Below, in pieces: positions 14,317-22,748 of a stretch of DNA of 24,417 nt (position 1 is the stretch's first letter; the number at the start of each line of letters is the position of its first letter). This DNA comes from Limnohabitans sp. (GTDB lineage: Bacteria > Pseudomonadota > Gammaproteobacteria > Burkholderiales > Burkholderiaceae_C), in NCBI GenBank assembly GCA_023260735.1, contig JALQUL010000224.1, forward strand, positions 1 through 24,417, in the 5' to 3' direction. The position numbers and the translations under genes are program-made. The notes beneath the pieces are model-generated. The model made no database searches, was not told the DNA's origin, and saw only the letters and a program-made list of their open reading frames with translations.

Positions 14317-14781
14317 TTATTTGATTTGACTATTGGCCCATCGGACGATATCGCTAGCGCCCATTGCACCCGATTGCCTAGCTACTTCTTTGCCGTTTTG
14401 AAATAACACCATAGTAGGTATGCTTCGAATACCAAATTGTCCAGAAATAGCTTGCGCCTCTTCCGTATTGAGTTTAGCGAGTTGAACTTTGCCTCTCAGT
14501 TGTGTCGCAGCTTGTTCAAAGGCGGGTGCCATTTGACGGCAAGGACCACACCATGGTGCCCAAAAATCGACTACTACCGGTAGGTCAGATTTTTGTGTAT
14601 GTTTGGCAAAGTTAGCTGCATTTAAAGCAATAGACTGACCTGGTAATAGGTTTTGGGAACATTGACCACATTCAACTTGTTTGTTTAAATCGTCGTTGGC
14701 AATCCGGTTAATGGTGTTGCAATGCGGGCAAACTACATGAGATTTTGGAGTTTTTGTGGCAGTGTGAGAGGTGTTTGTCAT
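14317..14781 (-). CDS. trxC: Thioredoxin 2 (zinc-ribbon thioredoxin)
   Basis: This is a 154-residue thioredoxin with the N-terminal zinc ribbon that defines TrxC: CPHC (18-21) and CGQC (38-41). It is followed by the thioredoxin fold with active site WCGPC (77-81), cis-Pro segment IPTMVLF and a terminal helix. It reduces disulphides in the cytoplasm, and in known bacteria is often induced by oxidative stress and sensitive to zinc-ribbon oxidation. Length is only slightly above E. coli TrxC. The ATG has no strong ribosome site. It is separated from the neighbours by gaps of about 90 and 175 bases, so is probably transcribed alone; no OxyR site was recognised. Confidence 0.95.
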   Translation of the reverse strand: MTNTSHTATKTPKSHVVCPHCNTINRIANDDLNKQVECGQCSQNLLPGQSIALNAANFAKHTQKSDLPVVVDFWAPWCGPCRQMAPAFEQAATQLRGKVQLAKLNTEEAQAISGQFGIRSIPTMVLFQNGKEVARQSGAMGASDIVRWANSQIK

Positions 14782-14874
14782 ATGTTGGAAACCATAAAAA
14801 ATAAATAACTATGACAGAAATAAGGGCTCAATTTTAAATATCAAGATATTAGTTTGTACTTATATTTGAATTGC

Positions 14875-15069
14875 TCAAATGAGTTTGGCAATGATGGCCG
14901 CAATCACACTCAATAAAACAGTGCTTCCTATGGGTAGAAAAAACTCTTTTCCAAAAATGGAAAAACGAAAATCACCAGGCAGGCGACCTATACCAAATTT
15001 GCCTAAAAAAGGGGGTAATTTGTTGATTAACAATAGTGCAAGACCAATTACCAATAACCAACGAGTCAT
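14875..15069 (-). CDS. DUF2905 small membrane protein
   Basis: This is a 64-residue protein with two transmembrane helices (about 4-20 and 46-63) and the conserved middle KLPPFLGKFGIGRLPGDF...FFLPIGSTVLLS, which matches DUF2905. It is an inner-membrane protein of unknown role, widespread in betaproteobacteria. An open frame on the opposite strand (14879-15082) lacks any family signature and is a shadow. The methyltransferase gene upstream ends about 80 bases before its start, so co-transcription is possible. Confidence 0.85.
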   Translation of the reverse strand: MTRWLLVIGLALLLINKLPPFLGKFGIGRLPGDFRFSIFGKEFFLPIGSTVLLSVIAAIIAKLI

Positions 15070-15146
15070 AAAAGCTCCATAATTAGGCTAGCACAGAAGT
15101 TCCAGTGCTTACGAAGTGATTCGTAATGAAGGAGGCTAGATATGCT

Positions 15147-16289
15147 TTAAAGTGTATGCGATTTATCACCTTGCATAAATCCGCATGCATCCCAAGCCTG
15201 ATCCACATATAGGCCCATGACTTTAAAAAGCTCGCCCATTTCATGCTCTTGTAAAAGTTTGAGACTGGCATTTTGTTCTTGAATGCTAGCTTGGCTTAAA
15301 TAATCGGTAATATCACAATTGAGTAAAAAGCGACCTTGATTGCAATAACCTAACGTACCTAATTCTTTGGGGGGATTCATTTCATCGCCCGCATTTTGCC
15401 ACGCCATTGCCATAGCCGTAAAATCGACATGGGCAGTTATATCTTTGAGTCCAGGGTCTATTAATGGGTTCATATCGACTTGATGCGCCCTATGGCACAC
15501 CACAGTACCCATTTGCCTTTGTGCATGGTAATACTCAGACTCTGGGAAGCCATAATCAATAAAAAATGCCGCACCTTTTTGTAAGTGATGGGCCAGAGTA
15601 CGAATAAAAGCAATACCTTGTTGGGGCAGCTCGGTTAAGTAGTCATGTTTGCCACTTATATCGATGGGTGGGCGTAAATCTGTTAAAACGTCAGCAAAAT
15701 TGAGTTCATCTTTATAAATAGTAACGCCACGCTCAAACCATTGGTTTTCGATGCGCTGTAATAACTTCACCGGCATAGCGTCAAGCACCTCGTTGCCCAC
15801 CACCACACCTTCCATACGCTCGGGTAAAGACTGATGCCAAGTCACTCTAGAGCTATATTTTTCAAGGGTTTTTGCCTGCCTTGATTGTAAATCGGCCGAT
15901 AATTCAATAATATGATAATGAACATTAGGCTCGAGTTGACCTAATAATTGTTTGGCTAAAGCACCCGAGCCAGCACCAAACTCCCAAACCTCTGTCGTGT
16001 GAGTTTGAGACAAGGCTTGATTCACCTGTTTTGCCAAACATTGGCCAAACAAAGGGGATAATTCGGGCGAGGTGACAAAATCGCTACCACTACTGGGCAT
16101 TAATCCAAATTTGGTACTTCCACTGCTGTAATAACCCAGACCAGGATAATAAAGTGCCATTTCCATATAACGGTCAAAACCCATCCAGCCACCAAGTTTT
16201 TCAATTTCCTGCATGATGATGGACATGAGTGGATTGTTTTGATGATCAGGTGCGGGAACTAAGACGGAAGGTGTGGAAAGGAGCGACAT
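15147..16289 (-). CDS. MidA/NDUFAF7-like SAM-dependent methyltransferase (COG1565)
   Basis: This is a 380-residue class I methyltransferase of the MidA/NDUFAF7 family, whose mitochondrial member methylates an Arg of complex I. The bacterial substrate is unknown. Family signatures are visible: FDRYMEMALYYPGLGYY near 38-54, the SAM loop VWEFGAGSGALAKQLL near 101-116, the VVGNEVLDAMPVKLL block near 163-177, and FFIDYGFPESEYYH near 241-254. The Q-rich N-terminal 25 residues are variable. It lies divergent from the FolM-like gene across a 340-base gap. In Burkholderiales this methyltransferase gene is typically beside the SDR/folB/ttcA cluster, as here. Confidence 0.9.
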   Translation of the reverse strand: MSLLSTPSVLVPAPDHQNNPLMSIIMQEIEKLGGWMGFDRYMEMALYYPGLGYYSSGSTKFGLMPSSGSDFVTSPELSPLFGQCLAKQVNQALSQTHTTEVWEFGAGSGALAKQLLGQLEPNVHYHIIELSADLQSRQAKTLEKYSSRVTWHQSLPERMEGVVVGNEVLDAMPVKLLQRIENQWFERGVTIYKDELNFADVLTDLRPPIDISGKHDYLTELPQQGIAFIRTLAHHLQKGAAFFIDYGFPESEYYHAQRQMGTVVCHRAHQVDMNPLIDPGLKDITAHVDFTAMAMAWQNAGDEMNPPKELGTLGYCNQGRFLLNCDITDYLSQASIQEQNASLKLLQEHEMGELFKVMGLYVDQAWDACGFMQGDKSHTL

Positions 16290-16629
16290 AGAGTGAGTGT
16301 GAAACAGGAAATCAAAAAATAGAAAATTAGCGAAAAATTAACGAAATAATTGGAAACGAAAAAATTTCTGTGTCATTAAATCAATTAGTTTTTGTAAGGG
16401 AAACTATGACGGTAAGCAAGCTCCAAATCGTTTTGAAGAAGGACATTAGTAGAACCTAATTGGGTGAATTTTTTACCCATTTAAATGATGGTGGTCTTTA
16501 AAAACAAACAGATGAAAACAACAAAGTAATTCACCTTCAGTCTTGTTAGGGCTTATTAAAAGCATTGTGATGTAGGCTCCTTAATATACGCCAATTTAAT
16601 TTTATTTATAGGTATTATTTAACAATTAT
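16290..16629. other. Gap between divergent methyltransferase and FolM-like genes
   Basis: This presumably holds two divergent promoters, but I see no close sigma-70 match and no ORF. One short palindrome, TGGGT/ACCCA (about 16461-16479), flanks a T-rich loop. Confidence 0.4.
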
Positions 16630-17436
16630 ATGAATCAATTACCAGTGCATTTAAAAAAGCGGGTTCTAGTTACAGGTGGGGCGCACCGATTAGGTGCGGA
16701 AATCTGTCAGCAGTTTGCCAATAAAGGTTGGGAAATAATATTGCATTACCAACACTCTAAACAAGCTGCCTTGCAATTATGTGACAAACTTCAACTGCAG
16801 GGTATAAAAGCTTCGCCAATTATGGCAGATTTATCTTGCTTAAAAAGTAGGCAAGAAATGGTGGATCAAATTCAACAACAATGGGGATTTATTCATGCAG
16901 TCATTAATAATGCCTCTATGTTTTCACCCGATCAAGGTACCGATTACATTGAGGAAATGGCCCTGCAACAACTTAAAGTTAATTTATTAGCGCCTATGGA
17001 CTTGGCGAAGGCCTTGGCTACCCAATTAGCGCCACCCAAGGGGCAAGATGCTTGTGTCGTGCATATTCTGGATCAAAAAGTCATGAACTTAAATCCTGAT
17101 TATTTCAGCTATACCGTCAGTAAATTAGCCTTAGAGCGTTGTGTGCAACTTCAAGCCCAAGCATTAGCCCCTCAAGTAAGAGTGTGTGGGCTAGCGCCAG
17201 GTTTGATGTATTTGAGTGGCGATCAAAGCCAAGCTAATTTTGATAAGGCCAGTAGTGCTAACTTATTAAAAAAACCGATTAATCCTGTAGATGTGGCTAT
17301 AACTGCAGAGTTTTTAGCCAGTAACCCCTCTATTACTGGCACCACACTAGCCGTTGATAATGGGCAACATTTAGTGCCAAGTGCCAGAGATATTATGTTT
17401 GTGGTAGATGATTTATTAAAGGACAACACCAAATGA
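16630..17436 (+). CDS. FolM/pteridine-reductase-like short-chain dehydrogenase
   Basis: This is a 268-residue SDR oxidoreductase. The NADPH loop is TGGAHRLG (15-22), and the 'RLG' ending is characteristic of pteridine reductase/FolM proteins. NNAS follows at 93-96, and the active-site YTVSK has Y161 and K165. An Asp (D148, in ILDQK) sits where classical SDRs have Ser, as in PTR1-type enzymes. FolM reduces dihydromonapterin or dihydrofolate, and the two folB genes downstream make a pterin role likely. It is translationally coupled to the first folB by an ATGA overlap. The start has no obvious Shine-Dalgarno. Confidence 0.85.
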   Translation: MNQLPVHLKKRVLVTGGAHRLGAEICQQFANKGWEIILHYQHSKQAALQLCDKLQLQGIKASPIMADLSCLKSRQEMVDQIQQQWGFIHAVINNASMFSPDQGTDYIEEMALQQLKVNLLAPMDLAKALATQLAPPKGQDACVVHILDQKVMNLNPDYFSYTVSKLALERCVQLQAQALAPQVRVCGLAPGLMYLSGDQSQANFDKASSANLLKKPINPVDVAITAEFLASNPSITGTTLAVDNGQHLVPSARDIMFVVDDLLKDNTK

Positions 17437-17828
17437 ATTTAGACTTAGTCTTTTTACAATCACATAGACGCTTATTTTTGCGCAATATTGAAGTTTTTAT
17501 GAATATTGGTGCGCATGATTTCGAAAAAAATGCACCTCAAAGAGTCATTATTAATGTGGATTTATATGTGCCAATGGCCTTATCCACCCCAAGTCATGAC
17601 CAACTCAATGAAGTGGTTGATTACGACTTTGTGCGTCGCATTATTGCCACTAAAATAGGTCAAGAACATATCCAATTGCAAGAGACGCTATGTGATACTT
17701 TAGCCGCCGAATTTTTAGCTCATCCAGAGGTGGTTTTGGTGCGAGTTAGTACCGAAAAACCCGATGTTTACCCAGATTGTGAAGCAGTAGGTGTAGAGGT
17801 AATTCAATCAAAGCCAAAGGCAGTTTAA
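17433..17828 (+). CDS. folB: Dihydroneopterin aldolase, copy 1
   Basis: This is a 131-residue FolB-family protein (tunnel fold), which converts 7,8-dihydroneopterin to 6-hydroxymethyl-7,8-dihydropterin and glycolaldehyde in folate synthesis. Family residues are visible: the binding Glu in GAHDFEK, Tyr in VVDYDFV, Glu in LQETL and the catalytic Lys in STEKPDVYPDCEAVGVEV. The ATG overlaps the stop of the reductase gene. The C-terminal 'EKP.. PDCEAVGVE' block is the usual betaproteobacterial form, so this is the probable housekeeping copy. FolX epimerase activity cannot be excluded by sequence alone. Confidence 0.9.
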   Translation: MNLDLVFLQSHRRLFLRNIEVFMNIGAHDFEKNAPQRVIINVDLYVPMALSTPSHDQLNEVVDYDFVRRIIATKIGQEHIQLQETLCDTLAAEFLAHPEVVLVRVSTEKPDVYPDCEAVGVEVIQSKPKAV

Positions 17829-17912
17829 AGTGACACTACCCCGCTTTAGCAAGCATGGACCCCTATTTAGGTGCTGTATTAACAGCTACCCCAAACGTTT
17901 ACCCATTTTTTT

Positions 17913-18284
17913 ATGACACAAACCACAGGCTCCCAAGTTTTATCTATTAAAGGTCTGCGTTTTCAGGCCAATTTAGGCATCTTAAAACACGAAACCATCA
18001 CTCCGCAACCCATCCAAGTAGATGCCGAGCTCAATATGGGTGAACAACCCTTGCAGCCCGAAGATGCTGACATTACGGCGGTACTCGACTATCGCAAAGT
18101 CCGCGACATTATTATTGCCGACTGTACCGAGCGTCATATTAATTTATTGGAAAGTATGATTGGCAAACTCTGCCTACGCCTTATGGCTATTCCTGGTGTT
18201 AAAGGGGTAAGAGTCAAAATTGCTAAATTAGAAATTTTCGAAGACTGCGAAGTAGCGATTACGCATCAAGCGGGAGAGTGGTAA
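17913..18284 (+). CDS. FolB/FolX-family protein, copy 2
   Basis: This is a 123-residue second member of the dihydroneopterin aldolase/epimerase family in tandem with the first. The conserved positions are kept: Glu in LKHETI, Tyr in LDYRKV, Glu in LLESM, and Lys in IAKLEIFEDCEVAI. Overall similarity to copy 1 is low, and the EKP block is replaced by AKL, so it is not a recent duplication. It may supply the FolX-type epimerase step that pairs with a FolM-like reductase in tetrahydromonapterin synthesis. No Shine-Dalgarno is present: the bases before ATG are T-rich. The gap of 84 bases after copy 1 holds nothing clear. Confidence 0.8.
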   Translation: MTQTTGSQVLSIKGLRFQANLGILKHETITPQPIQVDAELNMGEQPLQPEDADITAVLDYRKVRDIIIADCTERHINLLESMIGKLCLRLMAIPGVKGVRVKIAKLEIFEDCEVAITHQAGEW

Positions 18285-18295
18285 GTCCAATACCG

Positions 18296-18362
18296 AATTG
18301 GGTCAAGGGCAAAATAGTAATAAGTGCAAACGTTGTTTTGCCTTGATTGTCTTGACCTAATT
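18296..18362 (+). promoter_or_regulatory. Long bulged hairpin between folB copy 2 and ttcA
   Basis: An outer stem pairs 18296-18307 with 18351-18362 (12 pairs, one G-U). It stacks directly on an inner stem of seven pairs, GGCAAAA (18308-18314) with TTTTGCC (18336-18342), leaving an eight-base 3' bulge. TCAAGG also matches CCTTGA (18341-18346), giving an alternative fold. It sits 37 bases before ttcA and has no U tail, so leader control or RNA processing is more likely than termination. Confidence 0.4.
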
Positions 18363-18398
18363 GGTTTAACAACTATCAATTTCAAGTAAAATCTAAGT

Positions 18399-19367
18399 AT
18401 GAATTCATCTTGGATAGACCCCACCCCCCTAACCGATGCCGCATTGGCCACTGAAACTCCTGAATCCGATTCGCTTGATCAGGAAAAGAAGAAGCTTGCT
18501 CGTGAGCAACGCGAAAACTTAAAACTTGAAAAACGCCTGTGTCGTCAGGTCGGTCAAGCCATTGTCGATTACAACATGATTGAAGAGGGTGACCGAGTCA
18601 TGGTATGTTTGTCGGGCGGTAAAGACAGCTACGGCATGCTTGATATTTTGCTTAAATTACAAGCACGTGCCCCTATTAACTTCGAAATAATTGCAGTTAA
18701 TTTAGACCAAAAACAACCTGGTTTTCCCGATCATATCTTGCCCGAATACCTCACTAAATTAGGGGTTAAGTTTCACATCGAAACTCAAGACACCTATAGT
18801 ATTGTGAAACGTGTTATTCCAGAAGGCAAAACCCTTTGCAGTTTATGTAGCCGTTTGCGTAGGGGTATTTTGTATCGTGTTGCCGATGAAATTGGTGCGA
18901 CCAAAATTGCTTTGGGCCACCACCGCGATGATATTTTGCACACCTTTTTCTTGAATTTATTTTTTGCTGGCAAGTTAAAAGCCATGCCACCTAAATTGGT
19001 CAGCTCCGATGGTAACCATGTGGTGATTCGTCCTCTGGCCAACGTGGCCGAAAAAGATTTAATCCGCTGGGCCGAAATCAAAGAGTTTCCGATTATTCCT
19101 TGTTCATTATGCGGTAGTCAAGAAAACTTACAGCGTAAACAAGTTTCTAATATGTTGTCCGAGTGGGAGAAAAAATGGCCGGGTCGCCGCGAAAACATGT
19201 TCACGGCTATGCAAAATGTGGTTCCATCTCATTTACTTGATTCTGCTCAATTTGATTTTAAAGCGGTTTGTGCCACTGGCAAAGAAGAGCCTGAAGGCGA
19301 TATTGGTTTTGATACACCCGAATTACCAGTTTTAAAACCTGCTTCTAATGTGATTCAAATTGTCTAA
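18399..19367 (+). CDS. ttcA: tRNA 2-thiocytidine biosynthesis protein TtcA
   Basis: This is the 322-residue ATP-dependent enzyme that thiolates cytidine 32 of certain tRNAs in the cytoplasm. The PP-loop is SGGKDS (72-77). The 4Fe-4S and sulphur-relay Cys are CSLC (148-151) and CSLC again at 236-239. The family block GHHRDDILHTFFLNLFFAGKLK is intact. The N-terminal 30 residues are variable. The ATG at 18399 lacks a strong ribosome site. The next gene begins inside its last codons, so they form an operon. Confidence 0.95.
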   Translation: MNSSWIDPTPLTDAALATETPESDSLDQEKKKLAREQRENLKLEKRLCRQVGQAIVDYNMIEEGDRVMVCLSGGKDSYGMLDILLKLQARAPINFEIIAVNLDQKQPGFPDHILPEYLTKLGVKFHIETQDTYSIVKRVIPEGKTLCSLCSRLRRGILYRVADEIGATKIALGHHRDDILHTFFLNLFFAGKLKAMPPKLVSSDGNHVVIRPLANVAEKDLIRWAEIKEFPIIPCSLCGSQENLQRKQVSNMLSEWEKKWPGRRENMFTAMQNVVPSHLLDSAQFDFKAVCATGKEEPEGDIGFDTPELPVLKPASNVIQIV

Positions 19368-20001
19368 TCAAGCACAGTTACCCCTTACTCATATATTGGC
19401 CTTGCGTCATGGCGAAACCGATTGGAATGTGGCCAAACGAATGCAAGGTCATCTTGATATTCCACTCAATCAAAATGGCCTAGCCCAAGCCGATGTTTTG
19501 GCTAAAGCCTTGGCTCAAGAGCCTATTAGCGCAATTTATTCTAGTGATTTGTCAAGAGCTGCTGTTACTGCCATGCCTTTAGCTCGATTAAAAGATTTAC
19601 CGGTACACAAAACGGCCCAATTAAGAGAGCGTCATTTTGGGGTGTTTCAAGGTAAAACCTATTCAGAAATAGAAGGCCTCCTACCCCAAGCTTTTGGTTT
19701 ATGGCGTGACCGAGACCCCGATTTTTCAGCTCAAGATGGCGAGTCCTTGCGCCAATTACAAAACCGAATTCAAGCCTTTATGCAAGAAATTGCTCAGCGC
19801 CATGCAGGTCAAACGGTTGCCATTTTTAGTCATGGCGGTGTAATGGATATTATTTACCGTATTGCCAACAAGGTAGAGTTGCATTTACCCAGGTCATGGA
19901 TGATTCCTAATGCAGTCATCAACCGCATTACTTGGGATGGCCAAGAGTTTAAAATGTTAGCCTGGGGTGAGGCTTTGAATTTAGATTCACATGAGGTTTA
20001 A
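19360..20001 (+). CDS. Histidine phosphatase family protein (phosphoglycerate-mutase-like)
   Basis: This is a 213-residue histidine phosphatase. The catalytic motif RHGETDWN is near residue 16, followed by GHLDIPLN and YSSDLSRA. The second catalytic His is in IFSHGGVMD. It is probably a phosphatase of the CobC/GpmB type rather than a glycolytic mutase; the substrate is unknown. The only in-frame start after the preceding stop (19351) and before the catalytic motif is TTG at 19360, which overlaps the end of ttcA by eight bases. It probably relies on translational coupling. A hairpin follows. Confidence 0.85.
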   Translation: MSNQAQLPLTHILALRHGETDWNVAKRMQGHLDIPLNQNGLAQADVLAKALAQEPISAIYSSDLSRAAVTAMPLARLKDLPVHKTAQLRERHFGVFQGKTYSEIEGLLPQAFGLWRDRDPDFSAQDGESLRQLQNRIQAFMQEIAQRHAGQTVAIFSHGGVMDIIYRIANKVELHLPRSWMIPNAVINRITWDGQEFKMLAWGEALNLDSHEV

Positions 20002-20007
20002 TCAAGC

Positions 20008-20040
20008 CTAGCCCCTATCAAATAGAGAATAGAGGGCTAG
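20008..20040. terminator. Hairpin between the convergent phosphatase and mpl genes
   Basis: CTAGCCC (20008-20014) pairs with GGGCTAG (20034-20040), extendable by AAG/CTT past one bulged C. There is no T tract on either strand, so it is a possible bidirectional terminator or an mRNA end-protecting hairpin. Confidence 0.45.
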
Positions 20041-20062
20041 CTTGTATCAACCACCTTGTAGC

Positions 20063-21466
20063 TTACTTCAGTGCCTCAAGCAACTTGCCATGAATCCCAC
20101 CAAAGCCACCATTACTCATACATAAAATATGATCACCGGCTTTGGCACTTGCTGTTACTGCATTAATTAAACCATCTAATTGGCTATGAGTTTGGGCATT
20201 GGCACCCAAGCTAGCCAAAGGCAAGGCAGGATCCCAATCAAGGCCAGCGCTATGACAAAAGACTAAATCGGCATCTTTTAATGAGTCGGCCAATAAGTCT
20301 TTCATGGCACCCAATTTCATGGTGTTAGAGCGAGGCTCAAATACCGCCAAAATTCTGGAGTTAGGACCAACACTTCGACGAAGTCCATCTAGGGTAGTGG
20401 CTATGGCACTAGGGTGGTGGGCAAAGTCATCATAAACTGTGATGTTTTTACCGGCCACTACTCCTCTTACTTCCATGCGCCTTCGTACATTTTGGAAGTC
20501 AGTAAGCGATTTGGCAGCATCTGCTGCATTCACACCCACTTGTTGAGCTGCAGCAATGGCGGCTAAGGCATTCATTTGATTATGCAAACCTTGCAAGTTC
20601 CAGCTCACATGGCCGACGACCTGACCCAAATGTAAAACATCAAAATCATCTGGTGCACCTTGTGCCTGCCATTGTCCGTTTTGACCAAAACCAATGGCTT
20701 GACCAAACGACCCTAAGGCTAAAACTCTGTGCAGACTTTCTTGCTCGGCATTAAATACCACCTGACCAGTACGAGGTACGGTTCTTAATAAATGATGGAA
20801 TTGACGCTCGATGGCCGCTAAATTATCAAAAATATCGGCATGATCGAATTCAAGATTGTTAAGAATGGCAGTTTTGGGGCGGTAATGAACAAATTTACTG
20901 CGTTTATCAAAAAAAGCGGTGTCGTATTCATCGGCTTCAATCACAAAGCATGAGCCCTTGCCTAAACGAGCAGAAACGCCAAAATTAAGCGGCACACCAC
21001 CCACTAAAAAACCAGGTTGTAGGCCATTGGCTTCTAAAATCCAGGTCAGCATAGAAGTGGTAGTTGTTTTGCCATGAGTGCCTGCTACCGCCATTACATG
21101 ACGAGCACCAGCTTTTACTTGGCCATATGCGCTACTTGGTTGCAAGATATTTTCTAGCAGCCACTGAGGGCCACTAATATAAGGAGCGCCGGCATCTAAA
21201 ATAGCCTCCATTAATGGAAACTTTGGCGAACCATTGGGCAATTGTGCCCGACTCACCACATTACCAATCACAAAAACATCGGGCTTTAAATCTAATTGGT
21301 TCGCATCATAGCCCTCCATTAAATGAATGCCTAAAGCTTGTAGTTGATCACTCATTGGCGGGTACACACCACTGTCACAACCACTCACCTTATGACCAGC
21401 CTCTGCTGCCAAAGCAGCCAAACCGCCCATAAAAGTGCCACAAATACCTAATATATGAATATGCAT
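20063..21466 (-). CDS. mpl: UDP-N-acetylmuramate:L-Ala-gamma-D-Glu-meso-DAP ligase
   Basis: This is the murein recycling ligase, which joins a salvaged tripeptide to UDP-MurNAc. It has 467 residues with the three Mur ligase domains: the UDP-binding N-domain with HILGICGTFMGGLA (4-17), the central ATP domain with AGTHGKTTT (128-136), and the C-domain with DDFAHHPSA and FEPRSNT. The 'GICGTFMGG' start separates it from MurC (GIGGxGMSG). Length is typical. It is monocistronic and divergent from the conserved unknown gene to its right across about 50 bases. Convergent with the phosphatase gene on the left. Confidence 0.95.
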   Translation of the reverse strand: MHIHILGICGTFMGGLAALAAEAGHKVSGCDSGVYPPMSDQLQALGIHLMEGYDANQLDLKPDVFVIGNVVSRAQLPNGSPKFPLMEAILDAGAPYISGPQWLLENILQPSSAYGQVKAGARHVMAVAGTHGKTTTTSMLTWILEANGLQPGFLVGGVPLNFGVSARLGKGSCFVIEADEYDTAFFDKRSKFVHYRPKTAILNNLEFDHADIFDNLAAIERQFHHLLRTVPRTGQVVFNAEQESLHRVLALGSFGQAIGFGQNGQWQAQGAPDDFDVLHLGQVVGHVSWNLQGLHNQMNALAAIAAAQQVGVNAADAAKSLTDFQNVRRRMEVRGVVAGKNITVYDDFAHHPSAIATTLDGLRRSVGPNSRILAVFEPRSNTMKLGAMKDLLADSLKDADLVFCHSAGLDWDPALPLASLGANAQTHSQLDGLINAVTASAKAGDHILCMSNGGFGGIHGKLLEALK

Positions 21467-21519
21467 AAAGTTATTTTACCCACAAACAGCTTCAATAAAA
21501 ACTGCTATGCTAATCGCCT

Positions 21520-22110
21520 ATGAGTTCAAATATTAAATATGACATTGCCAACCGAGCTGCCGCATTAATTGTGGATGAGGGTATGGAATATGGCCCTGCA
21601 AAAAAACAAGCGGTGCAAGAATTAGGCTTGCCACATCGCTCTGAATTACCCGACCACGATTTAATGTTGGCCGCAGTGCGTGAGCATATTGCCATTTTTT
21701 GTCCCGAAAGCCAAGCTCAAGAATTACAAATATTACGTGAAATGGCCCTCGTGTGGATGAGGCGTTTGGCGCAGTTTAGACCTCATATTAGTGGCGCTAT
21801 TTGGAATGGAACTGCCACACAATACAGTGATATTCATCTTAATTTATATTGTGACGATCCTAAGTTGGCTCAGTTTCAAGTGCTGGATTTGGGGTCACGG
21901 TTCGAAGAAAGTAGTAATTACGATAGTATGGGGCGAGAAGTACCTTGTTTGATACTTCCCTTACATAGCCCACAACTGAATATAAGAGTCATGTTAATAC
22001 TCACTTTTTTAGATTTTGATGAATTAAAAGGGGCACTTAAAAAAGACAGTCATCATGAACCCATTAGGGGAGATTTGAAAGCCTTAGAATTTAAAATGCA
22101 ACAGAAATAA
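21520..22110 (+). CDS. Conserved unknown protein with nucleotidyltransferase-like motif
   Basis: This is a 196-residue soluble protein of a type found near mpl and tlpA in betaproteobacteria, with no established function. The N-terminal 60 residues are helical (ANRAAALIVDEGMEYGPAKKQAV). The middle has SGAIWNGTATQYSDIHLNL (91-109), whose SG-x4-G-x5-SDI-x-L spacing resembles the nucleotidyltransferase GS...DxD active site, with His instead of the second Asp. The C-terminal part is mixed strands and helix. The ATG at 21520 lies 53 bases from the divergent mpl and has no Shine-Dalgarno. The role as enzyme is unproven. Confidence 0.7.
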   Translation: MSSNIKYDIANRAAALIVDEGMEYGPAKKQAVQELGLPHRSELPDHDLMLAAVREHIAIFCPESQAQELQILREMALVWMRRLAQFRPHISGAIWNGTATQYSDIHLNLYCDDPKLAQFQVLDLGSRFEESSNYDSMGREVPCLILPLHSPQLNIRVMLILTFLDFDELKGALKKDSHHEPIRGDLKALEFKMQQK

Positions 22111-22184
22111 AGCATTTTGAGTATATTGGTAAGTTTCTCAATTCATTTTTTTAAAAATGATTCAATTTTATTTTTATTCACTTT

Positions 22185-22748
22185 ATGATAATTCATCAAA
22201 AGCCTCAAAAAAGTAAAAGGCAACTTATTCTTGCTGTGACTGCTGGGGCCGTGGGTTTGGCGGGAGGTATTGCTTGGCGGGTATACTCTCAAACTAGTCA
22301 CAGCTCCAGTGTTAACCCTAATCACCCAGCTTTTACTGATCCGGCTTGGCAACAAATGATTGCAACTCCCGATCAAAAAACACTGCAATTAAAAAATTTT
22401 GCAGGTCAAAAATTAGTGATTAATTTTTGGGCAACTTGGTGTCCACCTTGTGTTGAAGAGCTACCTTTGTTAGAAAAATTCTATCAAGAGCAAAAACAAA
22501 ATAACTGGATGGTAGTGGGTCTTGCCATTGATAAATTGGCTTCAGTGCAACAATTTTTGAAGCTAAATGCAATTAGTTTTCCTATTGGAGTAGGTAATAT
22601 TGAGCTCATGACACTTTCCCAAAATTGGGGTAATTTAAGTGGCTCTTTACCTTTTTCAATTGTAATTGATAGCAATGGAGTGGTGGTTCAGCGCAGAATT
22701 GGTAAAGTAAAAGAATCAGATTTGGAGGCTTGGAAAGCCATAATATAA
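22185..22748 (+). CDS. TlpA/ResA-like membrane-anchored thioredoxin
   Basis: This 187-residue protein has an N-terminal anchor or signal (about 13-30) and a periplasmic thioredoxin domain of the TlpA/ResA group. The active site is WCPPC (85-89) in NFWATWCPPCVEELPLL. The cis-Pro is in GSLPFSIVID, and the C-terminal helix is short. Such proteins reduce or shuttle disulphides in the periplasm, often for cytochrome c assembly or copper-centre insertion. It follows the conserved unknown gene by 74 bases in the same direction and precedes accB, an arrangement common in Burkholderiales. The exact partner is unknown. Confidence 0.85.
   Translation: MIIHQKPQKSKRQLILAVTAGAVGLAGGIAWRVYSQTSHSSSVNPNHPAFTDPAWQQMIATPDQKTLQLKNFAGQKLVINFWATWCPPCVEELPLLEKFYQEQKQNNWMVVGLAIDKLASVQQFLKLNAISFPIGVGNIELMTLSQNWGNLSGSLPFSIVIDSNGVVVQRRIGKVKESDLEAWKAII

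Noticed and set aside
14879..15082. Plus-strand ORF opposite the DUF2905 gene
   Set aside because: It covers the whole DUF2905 gene; the minus-strand product matches a family and has two membrane helices, while this one matches nothing.
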